From NCBI GenBank assembly GCA_023614405.1, contig CM042685.1:188948257-189012256 (forward strand): a stretch of DNA of 64,000 bases. Direction: 5' to 3'. The first letter of the stretch is position 1, and every line of letters begins with the position of its first letter. Shown here piece after piece: positions 46,986 through 58,505 of this stretch. The notes below the pieces were generated by a model. It saw only the letters and a program-made list of their open reading frames with translations. It ran no database searches and was not told the origin of the DNA. Made by a program: the position numbers and the translations under genes. This stretch comes from Avena insularis (taxonomy: Eukaryota > Streptophyta > Magnoliopsida > Poales > Poaceae).

Positions 46986-47163
46986 CGCTTGTTGGTCTCT
47001 TCCTAGTTTTCGTTGTTTCCTGGTGTTGTGGTGTGTTTGTGATGTTCCCCAGCGTGACGCTTTCGGTGTGTGTGGTTGGCAACGTTGTGAAACTTTGTAT
47101 GGACGGTTGCTTTATTTATAAAGTTGGGTGAAAAGCCTATTTCAAGAAAAATCCTTTGCCTTG

Positions 47164-47746
47164 TTTTAAAAAATATCATCGAGAAACTTGTGTAATTGTG
47201 AGACATGTAATCCGAGTCCAACTATACTTGTATACATATATTTGACGGATACTTCAAATGGAGTCGGGGCTACAAGAGAGCCCTTTACTTTAAAAAAAAT
47301 GAAAATTATGTTTCAAAAAATATGTAAAATATCTTTGATGTAGTCACTGGTGTATACTAAAAGTATGTAAAATATTAATATGAAGTACTTTATATTTTGG
47401 ACTACACAAAATGAATTTTTTTTGAATCCGAGTACAACAAATTGTGCAAATTTCAAAACTATAAAAAATCTCACTTTTTATCATTTTATATTGCATCATA
47501 GGTTCACGACCAGAGGCGGACCTGGCGTCCCTCTATCCCGGACGGCCGCCAAGCCTGCTGACTAGTACTCAACACTTGTAATTTTTGATTTTGTATAGCA
47601 TTTTGCCTGATTTTTTTTTGCTTCGGGAAGCCTTGTTCGCCCAAGCTTTCGAAACTTTCAAGTTCCTCCATTGTTCGCAACTAAGATTGGATGACGCACG
47701 TGATTCTCATTCTGCTGAGAATTAGTCGATCTCTAAATTACAAGTA
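47164..47746. other. Intergenic, nothing recognised
   Basis: AT-rich sequence, possibly the remaining tail of LINE B for the first tens of bases. No coding or structural signal. Confidence 0.4.
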
Positions 47747-47987
47747 CTACCTCCATCTCAAAGTTTAAGTTTTTTTTAAGTCAAACTACGGAAAGTTTGA
47801 TAAATTTTTTAAAAAAACTATCAAGAACTATGATATTACATAGATACCATGTAAAAATATGTTTCATGATGTATCAAATGGTAAGAATTTCGTATTGTAA
47901 ATATTAATATTTTTTTCTAAAAACTTGATTAAACTTTACATAGTTTGATTTTTGAAAAAAAAATCTTAAGCTTTAGGACGGAGCTAG
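47747..47987. mobile_element. Diverged Stowaway-like MITE upstream of the ABCG gene
   Basis: About 240 bp with inverted ends CTACCTCCATCTCAAAG and CTTTAGGACGGAGCTAG, TA on both sides (47745-47746, 47988-47989), and further inverted interior (AAGTCAAACTA / TAGTTTGATTTTT). Confidence 0.75.
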
Positions 47988-48041
47988 TATATAATTAAGG
48001 AAATAGAAAAAAATGTGGTAATTGAATGCATTAAAACCCTA

Positions 48042-48086
48042 TAGCTAGGGAGTAAAAAGGGTGAAAAAAGTGTAAATGGTGTGTAG
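48042..48086. repeat. 45-bp direct repeat, copy 1 (ABCG upstream region)
   Basis: TAGCTAGGGAGTAAAAAGGG and so on to GTGTGTAG, identical over 45 bases to 48163-48207; the period is 121 bp. About 660-700 bp upstream of the ATG. Confidence 0.97.
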
Positions 48087-48162
48087 AAAGGTTATTTGTT
48101 AGACAAAATTACTGCTGATCAACAGGTGGTCATGATTAGTAAAAGTTGGTCTTACCCCTAGC

Positions 48163-48207
48163 TAGCTAGGGAGTAAAAAGGGTGAAAAAAGTGTAAATGG
48201 TGTGTAG
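48163..48207. repeat. 45-bp direct repeat, copy 2 (ABCG upstream region)
   Basis: Exact copy of 48042-48086, about 540-580 bp upstream of the ABCG start codon. The intervening 76 bp are not repeated. Confidence 0.97.
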
Positions 48208-48347
48208 TACATGCATGACTGGGCGGTTTTGCACCCCTGTTGCATGCAATGCGTGGTGCGTCTCTTCTCCTTGCCAAGCTCACACCAAACAGGCATCCAC
48301 CGCCTCAGCTCCCTTCATCTGCATCGCATGCATGCCTCTCGCTCAAA

Positions 48348-48362
48348 TTGACCCCAGGTCAA
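48348..48362. promoter_or_regulatory. Palindromic pair of W-box-type sites
   Basis: TTGACCCCAGGTCAA is a perfect 6-bp inverted repeat of TTGACC around CCA. TTGAC(C/T) is the core recognised by WRKY factors. An RY-type CATGCATG lies just upstream (48328-48335). Position about 380 bp before the ATG; use in vivo is not known. Confidence 0.45.
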
Positions 48363-48742
48363 ACTCCTGAACTGATGATGCCTCCTCCTCCTCTCTTCTG
48401 CGCCTCCATTAACTCCCTCGCATCCACCCCCTCTTCATTTCATTGCTTCACTCCTCGCCCCTTCATAAAAACTCGCCACCCAAACGCAGAGACCCAGAAG
48501 AAAGAGAGCACCAGCAGCAGCCTATAGTTGCAGCCTGGACACGCCGCCCAAGAAACGCCATTCTTCTCCCAAGCCGGCCTAGCTTGTATGGCCAGCTAGC
48601 CCTCCTCCCTGTCACGTGCTCGCGTAGGTTGCTGCGGCGAGGAGAACCAGCCGTGCGTCTGTCTACTTGTTGTCGCCGCGCCGTTGGTTTGCAAGAACCA
48701 CCATAAATCTCCCGGCCGGCGGCCTGTGCTCGGCCTGTGGGG

Positions 48743-51700
48743 ATGAAGAAGGGAGGGGCGGTGGGGATGGCGCCCCAGGATGCGGCGACGGTGGGGCAGG
48801 TGAAGGCGGAGCTAGAGGACGTGGGGAAGGCCGCGGGGCGGGCTGTGGCCGTGGCTGCGGCGCCGGCGATGAGCCCGCTCAGCGAGACGCTGTGGCGGGA
48901 GAAGGCGGCGGTGGAGTTCCTCGGCGACCTGTCGGCGCGGCTGGCGTGGCGGGACCTCACCGTCACCGTGGCGCTCGGCAGCGGGGAGACTCAGACCGTG
49001 CTGGAGGCGCTCACGGGGTACGCCGAGCCGGGCACCATCACCGCGCTCATGGGGCCCTCCGGCTCCGGCAAGTCCACGCTGCTCGACGCCCTCGCCGGAC
49101 GCCTCGCCGCCAACGCCTTCCTCTCCGGGACCGTACTTCTCAACGGCCGCAAGGCCAACCTCTCCTTCGGCGCCGCGGTACGTACCTCCTCACTAGCTAC
49201 CTCCACGGCCGGACGCCGCTGCCACCGTCTGAAGTTCATAGAACAGTTATTAAATAGAACTAGCTACAGTCTACAGACTACAGTTATCTCTTTTTTGCAG
49301 ATGAAACAAAATTGTTCAGTAATATTTGCACTGTCCCTCTTTTTTGCTCTGTTACAAACTAGAAATATTTCTGTATTCCTTCAAAAAAAAATCTGTATAT
49401 TACTTCAAAAAAAATCTGTATATATGTATCGCCCAACAAGACACTTGTGTAATTGAACATGTGTTAATTTCATGAATGTTGAGACTTGAGAGTCGATTTG
49501 GGCATACAACACATGGTAGTAGCAGCTAGGTGATGGCGATTGGCGACACATGGTATATTGGCATACACTGTCTGTTTTTTTATTTTCCCTCTTGCTCCCT
49601 TTCTTTGCTTGTGTTTCTGCCCGCTGGCCGTCTTGAATTGTGATTAGATTTATCTGCATCACCTGTTACCAACCATGTAGTGTTCATAAAGGAGAAAGAA
49701 GAAAGTGGTCATGTGCCACGTGGCAGACTTTGGAATCTTTGCTTGTTTCTTGCCTCTGCTAGCTTAGCTTAGTTTAGCTGCATCTCCTACGTGTTGGAGG
49801 TCATCTCCTGAACTGCAGCTGAGCTACTTTGTCTGGAGATAGATTAGCGGTTTTTGTTGAAGATTAGGAGATCTGCCCGAATTTAGTTTCTGCCTGTTTT
49901 TAGATCGGCCATCTTGTAGGTAAGTTGTTTGGATATGGATTGGACACACATTGGTTGGTATTGCGAGTAACTTTATTTTTAGCGCCTGAAAAGGGGAATT
50001 GGAAGCAGACGGGTTATGGTTCAACAGTTTTTTTCTTATGAGTCTGCTCATAAAAAACTCATGATACCTTGAAAACCGAGTCTATTTTTGTGTGTTCTGA
50101 CTTGTGTTTCTTAAATACTCCTAAGTGTGCATAGGTTACTGAAATTAATTACTCCTAAATAACCGAGTAGTATAGAGTACTCCCTCCGTGTGATGTGATA
50201 TTACTTCCGAGTATGTACATACTCCTAAGTATGTGCATAGGTGTGTGTAAATTGGAAGTAACTTAGTGTAGTAATATAGAGTATTGTTACTAGTCTAAGT
50301 TACTACCTTCATAGTGGAAGTAACTTAGTGTAGTAATATAGAGCATTGTTTTGTAGACTCATTTGTATTGGAAAGTGTGATGTGATGTTAACATATTATG
50401 TTACTCCATTTGTCTCTTTCTTCATTAATTGCTTGCCACATCATCATTTTAGTCTATGTGGCATCTATGTTACTACTCATGTTACCCCCACTATGAGCAG
50501 CCTAAGTAGTATTGTTGAATAATTCTGATAAGTAAATTCTCAATTGCAAAGCAAAAAAAAAAGTAATCTTGGAGGACTCTATTTCCAATTTATGGTTATC
50601 TTTGCTCTCTCAGTTTATCCATTATCATAATCTCCAATGATGCAACACAGAACAAACTGGTCATGTTGATACTGAAAGTGATAATCAAAATTTCGCAATT
50701 CTAGGCCTATGTAACGCAAGATGACAACTTGATCGGCACACTGACGGTGAGGGAGACCATCTCATACTCTGCACGCCTTCGCCTCCCTGACAACATGCCC
50801 ATGGAAGAGAAGCGTGCCCTGGTTGAGGGCACGATCGTCGAGATGGGGCTCCAGGACTGCGCCGACACGGTCATCGGCAATTGGCACCTGAGAGGGGTCA
50901 GTGGTGGTGAGAAGAGGAGGGTCAGCATTGCCCTGGAGATACTCATGAGGCCTAGGCTGTTGTTCCTGGATGAGCCCACCAGTGGTCTTGACAGGTACGT
51001 GTCTTTCAGTCATACTCTTGAATAGTTTAGTTGTCTGAAGTTATTTTGCTTCTACTATACTAGATCATGCAAGTAAGATAACTGTAATCTGAATTTCGTA
51101 CGTGTACAACTTTTTCTCTGTTCGCCATTTAGTTCCAAGTCATGACACAACTTTCAGAAGGATTTGACTTTAGTGTGGTTCTATGTGATTCTAACAGTTT
51201 CAGTAGCTACCATGTGTCCAAGTAATAACTGATGCATGAAAAAACTGTGCAGTGCTTCAGCGTTCTTCGTGACGCAGACGCTGCGCGGACTGGCGAGGGA
51301 CGGTCGGACCGTGATCGCGTCAATCCATCAGCCAAGCAGTGAGGTCTTTGAGCTTTTCGATCGACTGTTTCTCCTGTCAGGGGGCAAAACGGTGTACTTT
51401 GGGCAGGCCTCTGAGGCTTGCGAGGTAGTATATCTGAGTTTGCATATTAGTCATTTCGGTATTCCTGCAATGCCAATGGGGTCTCTGAATCCTGTCCCCT
51501 CATGTACACTTTGCAGTTCTTTGCCCAAGCTGGCTTCCCGTGCCCACCGATGCGCAATCCATCAGATCATTTCCTCCGGTGCATAAACGCAGACTTTGAC
51601 AAAGTGAAGGCCACTCTGAAAGGATCAATGAAGATGAGAGTAAGTTTCAGAATTCAGCCAGATCTCTATTACTTACAACTAGTTCATTGTTACGTTATAC

Positions 51701-53373
51701 TAGGTGTCGTCACTGATTATTTTGCTTCCTTTTGCATACATAGTTTGAGAAGCCTGACGATCCGCTCGAGCGGACCACGACTTTGGAGGCAATCAGAAGG
51801 CTATTCAGCTATTATCAGCGCTCACAGTACTACTACGTGGCGCGGCAGAAAGTCGATGAAATGGCACGGGTTGTAAGTGCTCGACAATATCCATTCAGCA
51901 ACTTCTCACAATTCAACCTGACCAATGAGGCCATCAGACACCACCTGAAGATTCAGCATTCATGTTCTTTTTTTCATTGCAGAAAGGAACAATACTGGAT
52001 GCAGGGGGAAGCCAAGCAAGCTTTGGGATGCAGGCCTTCACCCTCACGAAGCGATCGTTCGTCAACATGTCAAGGGACTTTGGGTACTACTGGCTGAGGC
52101 TTGTGATCTACATTGTTGTCACAATCTGTATTGGGAGTATCTACCTCAACGTTGGCACCAAATACAGCTCCATCCTGGTACATAGAAAACATCAATTTTT
52201 TCTTCAGTTGACACTGACAGTTAGCTAGCTATCCTGAACTAATAATACTGCTTCATGTTTCAAGTTTGGTGATCTGATAAAACACTGTGGAAACATGAAT
52301 TCAGGCACGGGGCGCATGTGCGTCGTTCATCTTCGGCTTCGTCACGTTCATGTCGATCGGAGGGTTTCCGTCTTTCGTGGAAGACATGAAGGTTTATACT
52401 ACGAAAAGCAATACTGCATTGCAAAGAAGTTCTTCAGACTAATAACAAGTTCTGCTTAATTCGATATTTTCTTGGGGGTGGTTTTCTTCAGGTGTTCCAG
52501 AGGGAGAGGATGAACGGGCACTACGGCGTTCTGGCGTTCGTGATCAGCAACACGCTGTCGGCGATGCCGTTCCTGATCCTCATCACGTTCCTGTCGGGGA
52601 CGCTGTGCTACTTCATGGTGCGCCTCCACCCTGGCTTCACGCACTACCTCTTCTTCGTGCTGTGCCTCTACGCCAGCGTCACCGTCGTCGAGAGCCTGAT
52701 GATGGCCATCGCCAGCATCATCCCCAACTTCCTCATGGGCATCATCATCGGCGCGGGGATACAGGTAACATCCATGATCTGATACTGTTTTCAGACATGC
52801 AATGGGCATCGAGTAACAGTTGTTTGAAATATTTCAGGGGATATTCATGCTGGTATCAGGGTACTTCAGACTCCCACATGACATCCCGAAGCCGTTCTGG
52901 AGGTACCCCATGTCCTACATCAGCTTCCACTACTGGGCTCTGCAGGTAAAATTTTCTCTTGGAAGCTAGTGCCACTGAGCTCAAAATGGCATCGATGGAT
53001 TGCTCTAATTTCCTTGATGTTGGCATCGCAGGGGCAGTACCAGAACGACCTGGTGGGCCTGGTGTTCGACAACCAGGACGACGAGCTGCCCAAGATCCCG
53101 GGGGAGTTCATCCTGGAGAACGTGTTCCAGATCGACGTGAGACGCTCCAAGTGGCTGGACCTCTCCCTCCTCTTCAGCATGATCGTCATCTACCGCCTGC
53201 TCTTCTTCGCCATGATCAAGGTCAGCGAGGACGTGACGCCGTGGGTGCGCGGATACATCGCCAGGAGGAGGGTGCAGCACAAGCGCAGAGAGGCGGAGCT
53301 GGCGGTGGTCCGAACGCCGTCGCTGCGCGGCTACGTAGTCGACGCGCCGGAACTGCCGGCTGATCATCCGTGA
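48743..53373 (+). CDS. ABCG11-like: Half-size ABCG transporter, ABCG11/WBC11-like, ten exons
   Basis: GT-AG exons: 48743-49177, 50705-50994, 51253-51424, 51517-51639, 51744-51872, 51983-52177, 52305-52391, 52492-52764, 52838-52945, 53032-53373. All junctions keep the frame, giving 717 residues, close to the roughly 700 of Arabidopsis ABCG11. Nucleotide-binding domain first: Walker [10 protein letters not shown] (about 104-112), signature VSGGEKRR (about 210), Walker [13 protein letters not shown] (about 231), H-loop ASIHQPSSE (about 264). The membrane domain starts near residue 400 ([60 protein letters not shown]), followed by [11 protein letters not shown]. The ABCG11 group exports cutin and wax precursors at the plasma membrane of epidermal cells as dimers; that role here is inferred. 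The start is the first ATG of a GC-rich exon; an in-frame ATG nine codons later is the alternative. No defect is visible. Confidence 0.95.
49178..50704 (+). other. Long first intron of the ABCG gene
   Basis: 1527 bp from GTACGT to TTCTAG, far longer than the other eight introns (about 75-260 bp). It holds a MITE at about 50250-50502 and a lone CTCCCTCCGT-type end near 50180. No independent gene is seen. Confidence 0.9.
50250..50502. mobile_element. Tourist-like MITE in ABCG intron 1
   Basis: The right end CCCCCACTATGAGCAGCC is followed by TAA (50503-50505). The interior has the alternating GTTACT and AGTAAC blocks typical of a common Triticeae Harbinger-type MITE. The left end is diverged, so the start is approximate. 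Confidence 0.6.
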
Positions 53374-53845
53374 ATGGCCTGAGCTGAAGAAGAACGGTCG
53401 ATTGGACAAAAAAAACACTAAGGCTAAAAGATAACTGAACGGGTATCAAAAAGGTCTGATACTCCGTATGACTGAATGTGTGTGTGTTACATAGACTGTA
53501 CTAGCACTGCTTAAGATGTCTTGTTGTAGTAGATGGTGTATATATCTGCAGCTAAATGCAAGTTTTACACTGCTCCATTTCATTTGTTTTCCTACACCAG
53601 CATTTAAACTGGCACTAGGATCAGAATTCAGAGCTTGGATCACTCAAAACAGCATCTAAATGCATGCCATTTTACATCGGTGGAAGAACACCGAGAAGGC
53701 TCCAAAAGTTACAGGTCACCGTTTGCCCAGGATATGTGACCCACAATCTGTGATCCTTCTATGGCCTGTCAAGCTCATGATGTAGCCTTTCAATGAGTAT
53801 TAAGGTTGTCACTCAAACAGTGCTGCAAATTGCAACAATATATAT
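53374..53845 (+). other. ABCG 3' untranslated region and downstream flank
   Basis: No ORF. T-rich stretches and TTGTTGTAG near 53521 could belong to the polyadenylation region; no single AATAAA stands out. Confidence 0.4.
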
Positions 53846-54229
53846 ACCTATATATTAAGGACGGCAGGTTAGCGAGCTCTGAAGGTACCGATATACTGTT
53901 CAACAACATTACTGTTCATCGCTGTCCTCACAGCGAGCTACTCTCTTTTTTTTCTTCCGTTTTTCCTCTTCCCGTAAATTAGGCAGGCTACACGTGGCTC
54001 CACGCCGAGCGGTGCGCTCGCGCCGTTTGCACCTCCCCGCATAATAGCAACTGCCTCCTGATTTTTTTCCCCTAATATTTTTTCTTCTCCCTAATATACC
54101 CGCCTACTGTTACTGCGGCGAGCGGAGAGTCCGATGCGCGTCTTCTTGGTTTTCTTCACCGCTTACCTCTTGCTTCGGCCGGATGGACACCCTTCAATTT
54201 TTCCTCCCATGCTTCTGCCGTTGGACCAT

Positions 54230-55174
54230 GTTTGATTTTTCGTTTTATTAGATTTCAGGCCGGGGGATTATTTGGTTTCGATTGGAGAGCATGCCGATTC
54301 ATCGGCTTCAGCTGGGCCGCGCCGCCGCCGGGGTATCCGGGACGTCAGACTACGTCCGCTGCTCCGCGTCGGCAGCGCGGTCGGCGGCACGGCCGCTCTT
54401 CTACCGGCCGGCCTGCAGGTTCACGGACCGGCGGCCCGCCGGGTATTTAATCGAGCGCAGTCGCACCGCCGATTGATGCGGTTGTTTCTCGCTGGCGTGC
54501 GCGACCTGCCGCTGCATCATCTGCTCAGCCGTCGCGACGACGTCGTCTTTCCGACGATGCGCCTGCATCCCTCGACTTGCTCCTCCCCGACGTTCAACAG
54601 ACTCTCTGCCATTCAGCGCCTTCACCTGTGCCTCGCCGTTGCCGGGGTATCCGTGACGTTACGGCACTGGCCGGCGCTCCGCTCGGGCAGCGCGGTCGGC
54701 GACCTGGCCGCCTTTCTTCACTTCGGCCTGCGGGCTCCGCGCTCGGCGAGCCGCTCGATATTTCTTCTCTTCGGCCTGCGGATTCCGCGCTCGGCGAGCC
54801 GCTGGATATTCTTCTGCGCCCAGCGCCCCAGTGTGCCTCCACTTGCTGCAGCTGGTTCTCGTCGTCGTGCCGGCCTAACTACTGCGTCGTCTGCTCCGCC
54901 GTCACAGCGGCGTCGTCTCTCTCAAGATGCTCCTACAGCAGTAGAGCTGCTTCACGATTCATATACTGGTTTCCTGATGCTTCTGCGGACGGGCTTGCCA
55001 TTGAGGCTCTATCCGCCGAGCAGGTTGCGCATCGGCGTGAGATTGCGCTGGGTAAGCGGCCAATGTACTGTGCCACAGGTATTATTGCCGACTGCTCTGC
55101 TAAGAATGCTCTTCGTGGTGGTTTTATCTTTTTTTTCTGGTTTATGTATTTTGGAAGATGTTAATTGTTTGCAG
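54230..55174 (+). other. GC-rich 5' part of the Helitron, coding status unclear
   Basis: Overlapping long frames (54272-55339, 54577-55164) arise from high GC content. The segment ALSAEEQ-like IEALSAEQVAHRREIALGKR at about 55000-55055 may be a real exon preceding 55175. A 48-bp near-duplication lies at 54721-54815. No family was recognised. Confidence 0.35.
54721..54815. repeat. 48-bp tandem duplication inside the Helitron
   Basis: CTTCGGCCTGCGG..TCCGCG and CTCGGCGAGCCGCT.GATAT occur at 54721-54768 and 54769-54815 with four or so differences, including one base of length. Confidence 0.92.
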
Positions 55175-56480
55175 GTCATGTCGAATCAGACGCGTTTGCC
55201 GGTTATTCGGGTTCTGCTGGACCTGATGGCGTTGCGCTGCTCCCTTTTCTTGGTGCAAGTTCTTCAACTTACGGTCTGTTCATTGTTCTGTCTATTGCTA
55301 ATTGTTCGAGTCGGTCAGTTTAAAATATTGTCTGTCTAGCGCTTGTGGTTTGCTATTAGCAGGCAGTAAGGGATCGGTTGCCAAGTATAAAGGATAATTC
55401 AATTTTTTAGCCAAAGGAGAGTTTATTTTTAACCGGTTATATTTACAGAAATTCACATTGGTTAGTTTCATGTGAGATATCTCTTGCTGTACATTCTATT
55501 CCCTTTATTTTGCCATTGTGCTGCCATGTGATCCTTTGTCCAAGAACATAGTCTATCACAATTCCAAATTCTGAAAAAATTGTCAGCGGTTCCTAATTCT
55601 GAAAAATTGTCATCGGTTGCAATTGTTACAGGAATATATGTCGCCGTGTACACTCATTCCATAATACATTTATTTTATTTCTTCCATTCCTGTTTGTGTT
55701 CTCTGTAGTGCCAACTATGGATTCTTCTGATGACGACCCTGGTTGGCCGGCTGCGTTTGGTGGTTTCGTTGAAGACGACATTCCTTTCAGAGACTGCCCA
55801 CGCATTGATTCTACCTTCGGTTCACGGTTGGCTGATTCGACTTGCTGGACTTCTCTCCCGGCTGACTTCTCTTCAGTTTTAGGCCATCCGGATGGAGAAT
55901 TCGTACCCGCTTTTTCTGAGATTAATGTGGGTTCTCCGAATGTTTTGTCCGAGGATGATCTGGGCAATGCTACTGTTCATGAATTTTCGGATGCGATGTT
56001 GCCTACATTGTCCCGGGGTAAGGATTTTGTTTGTATTCCGTGTTTCTTTATGGTTTCTTATACTTATCTTCTGTATTCTAACCTTTTCTTTGGTTGCTGC
56101 AGTTGTTCCAGTTGCACCTATGCCTTTTGTTCCTCTTCACACCATTGGTTCCAATCAGCGGATGCGTATGGACATCCGTCGCCACCGCCGGTTGGTTAAA
56201 GCAGGCTTTCGGCCTGGTAGTGTTGGCCTTCCTCTTCCCACTGATTTCATCACGTTGCTTAAACGTACGTTCTCTACCGTTCTTCTATTTTGTAACACAG
56301 TTTGTCTGAATTTTATCTCTTTGTCATCTTAATTGTAATGGGTTTTTTCACCTTCAGGTTCTTGGCCAGAGAGATCTTATTATGGAGATCCTCATTATGT
56401 CTGCTCGCATTGCCATGTACATACACTGTATGCTCCTCCCAAATGTCCAAACTATGTGCTACCTTCTGAAATCCAAGAAC
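55175..56480 (+). pseudogene. N-terminal remnant of Helitron Rep-helicase protein
   Basis: Exons with GT-AG borders: about 55175-55258 (SDAFAGYSGSAGPDG), 55709-56017 (MDSSDDDPGWPAAFGGFVED, ending NATVHEFSDAMLPTLS), 56103-56264 (MRMDIRRHRRLVKAGFRPGS) and from 56358 (RSYYGDPHYVCSHCHVHTLY). The last contains the GDPxYxCxHC zinc motif that starts the conserved part of plant Helitron Rep-helicases. It is cut off near 56430-56480, before the Rep two-histidine motif and the Pif1-type helicase. What follows is the second exon of an RPA gene, so an internal deletion joined the two. Confidence 0.6.
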
Positions 56481-56565
56481 CTATCCTTTTGCACATCATG
56501 TTGAAACTTACTACTACGTTCTACTTCCTTTCATTGTTAAATATCAAATCCAACTCATGTTCCAG

Positions 56566-58505
56566 GGGAACATCATCGAAGGATGTGTGCCACAGGACAT
56601 AAATACATTCAGAGAAAAACTAAAAGAAGGTCTGGTGTACAAGATAGAGCGTTTTCTACTTGCCGGCCAAAAAACTAAGCACAGGGCAGCAAGACATCCG
56701 CTTAGAGTAAGGCTCGGCATAAGCACAAATATAACAGAAGTAACTTCACAGCTTGCGCACTTCCCTTTATATATGTACAACATCAAGCCATTTGGTGAAC
56801 TGGAAAAACACATAGGGGATATTACTTATGTATCAGGTACTAATAAGATATATTGAATTATATTACAATGCTTTACTTACTTCTGCCAAATGATGCCAAT
56901 TAATAACTACTTATTTTTGTTACAGATGCCATTGGCATAGCTATAAAACAAACCGACATCATCCCTTCCAAAAGTGACCAAGACCCAATGAGGCAAATTC
57001 GTATACAAAACGAAGAGTACGTGCAACAATACTTCCACTTATATACTGACAATCCATTGTACCCAAGATGTACACACTTACAATTCTTTTCTCAATTAAG
57101 TGGTAGAATCGCCATAGTGACGCTATGGAGCAAGCATGCCGAGGACTTTGATGCGCAATATCTTTATGAACAATCCGTTGAGCAAAACATGGTTATTCTG
57201 TTCACAGGAGTTGTTGTTTCTTACTTCCAAGGTACCAATGTTTTACACTCAAGCACTTCGCGACATCATCTAGAAATATATGGATTTTCCAATGTATGTA
57301 CTAATTAATGACACTACAGGGATGCTTGCGTTTGGGAGCACTTCTCTTACGCGCTGGCACTTCGATCCACAAATTCCTGAAACTGAATTTCTCCATAACA
57401 GGTCAGTCGAACTACAGATAAACTCAGCTTAACTTTAATATATGATAGATTACAATGTTTCCATCCTGTTGCAGCATCGGAGACCAGCATTTCATAGTGG
57501 AATGGGATGGGCACGATGTATCAACACTTGAGCCTTCAGATACAACACTGTATGCATTAGGAAACGAAGACCCAGAAAACATTATTGTGAGCCCTTCATT
57601 CAAGCTTCCTATTAGTTCTTTTTTTCACATCCAGAAAACCGTTGTCAACTCATTTCTGAACCACTTATTCACAATATATGCTCTGCACATCCTTATAAGG
57701 GAAAAAATTCAAACTGAACATACTAATCACTCAAGTAAATGAGCCACAAAACTGGTGGTTCCACTCCTGTAAAGATTGCCGAAAAGGAATGGCTTCCAGC
57801 GCGCGAACATACGCAAGTGTCCTAAATGTGGGAAAACAGAATCCCAACAAAGGTAAATTTTTCTATGTACATGCAAATCTGTCTAGCTAAGGGACCAAAT
57901 CCTATCTATTTGAACTAATGAAATATATTATTCACATATGCAGATACAAGCTTTGTGTTGATGCCGTAGATATTGAACCTAATAATGAAGATAAAATTAC
58001 AACCGGCCGGTTTATGTTCTACGGTGATGAAGCCGCCGCCGTCATTGGTAAAGACATAGGCCTTACTGCTGGCCCAGGCAAAAAGCAAGCCCAACCTTAT
58101 TCCACCTGCCATCACTGCAACTGTGGGCAAAAAATGTGCCTTCACAGCAAGGGTAAAAGATGACATGTACGACGTTGATGAAGGACTCATAATACTAGAC
58201 GTTAACAAGGCTTAGCTCATCAAACAGACATCATCGCCAAGAGCAACCAGCAGCCAACCAACTACAAAACACAACAGCGAAACGTTCACGCCCACAGATA
58301 TATGTGCACAAGCAGAAAATACACCAGTCAAGGAAGTACTCGACCAACCGATCACCTCTACGGAAGAGGTAATCAAATACATCTGGGGCCTTATCCTACC
58401 AATCTCTCCCTTGGAGCATATTCAACATATTATGACAATCTTATTTCACAGGGCTCGGTCGATTCAAGCAAGAACAAAAAAAGAAAAGCTACCGCCTCAG
58501 CGACA
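56566..58505 (+). pseudogene. RPA70-like single-stranded-DNA-binding protein gene of the Helitron
   Basis: Exons inferred from splice borders: 56566-56836 (GNIIEGCVPQDINTFREKLK, KTKHRAARHPLRVRLG: RPA N-terminal OB fold), 56926-57231 (DAIGIAIKQTDIIP, LSGRIAIVTLWSKHAEDFDA: DNA-binding OB fold), 57320-57401, 57475-57586, about 57736-57854 and 57944 on. The fifth holds a zinc ribbon (CKDC ... CPKC) separated by a 1-base frameshift. The sixth is the C-terminal OB fold (YKLCVDAVDIEPNNEDKI, GRFMFYGDEAAAVIGKDIG), with another frameshift near 58085, and ends DEGLIILDVNKA. A tail with KNKKRK (about 58472) could be a nuclear signal. The first exon is lost. RPA genes are known passengers of plant Helitrons and would bind single-stranded DNA during rolling-circle transposition. 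Confidence 0.78.

Larger units (their letters stand above)
41465..47146 (+). mobile_element. L1-type LINE (C) with a solo LTR inserted
   Basis: Bounded by a 15-16 bp duplication and ending in a short A-rich tail (TTCAAG then AAAA). Excluding the LTR at 42749-44262 it is about 4.2 kb, so it is 5'-truncated compared with full plant L1 elements. It contains endonuclease and reverse-transcriptase sequence of ORF2, both with many stops and frameshifts. Confidence 0.85.

Noticed and set aside
54232..55339. Long GC-rich ORFs in the Helitron 5' part as real genes
   Set aside because: Three frames are open at once, with arginine/proline/alanine-rich low-complexity products; only short pieces fit exon borders.
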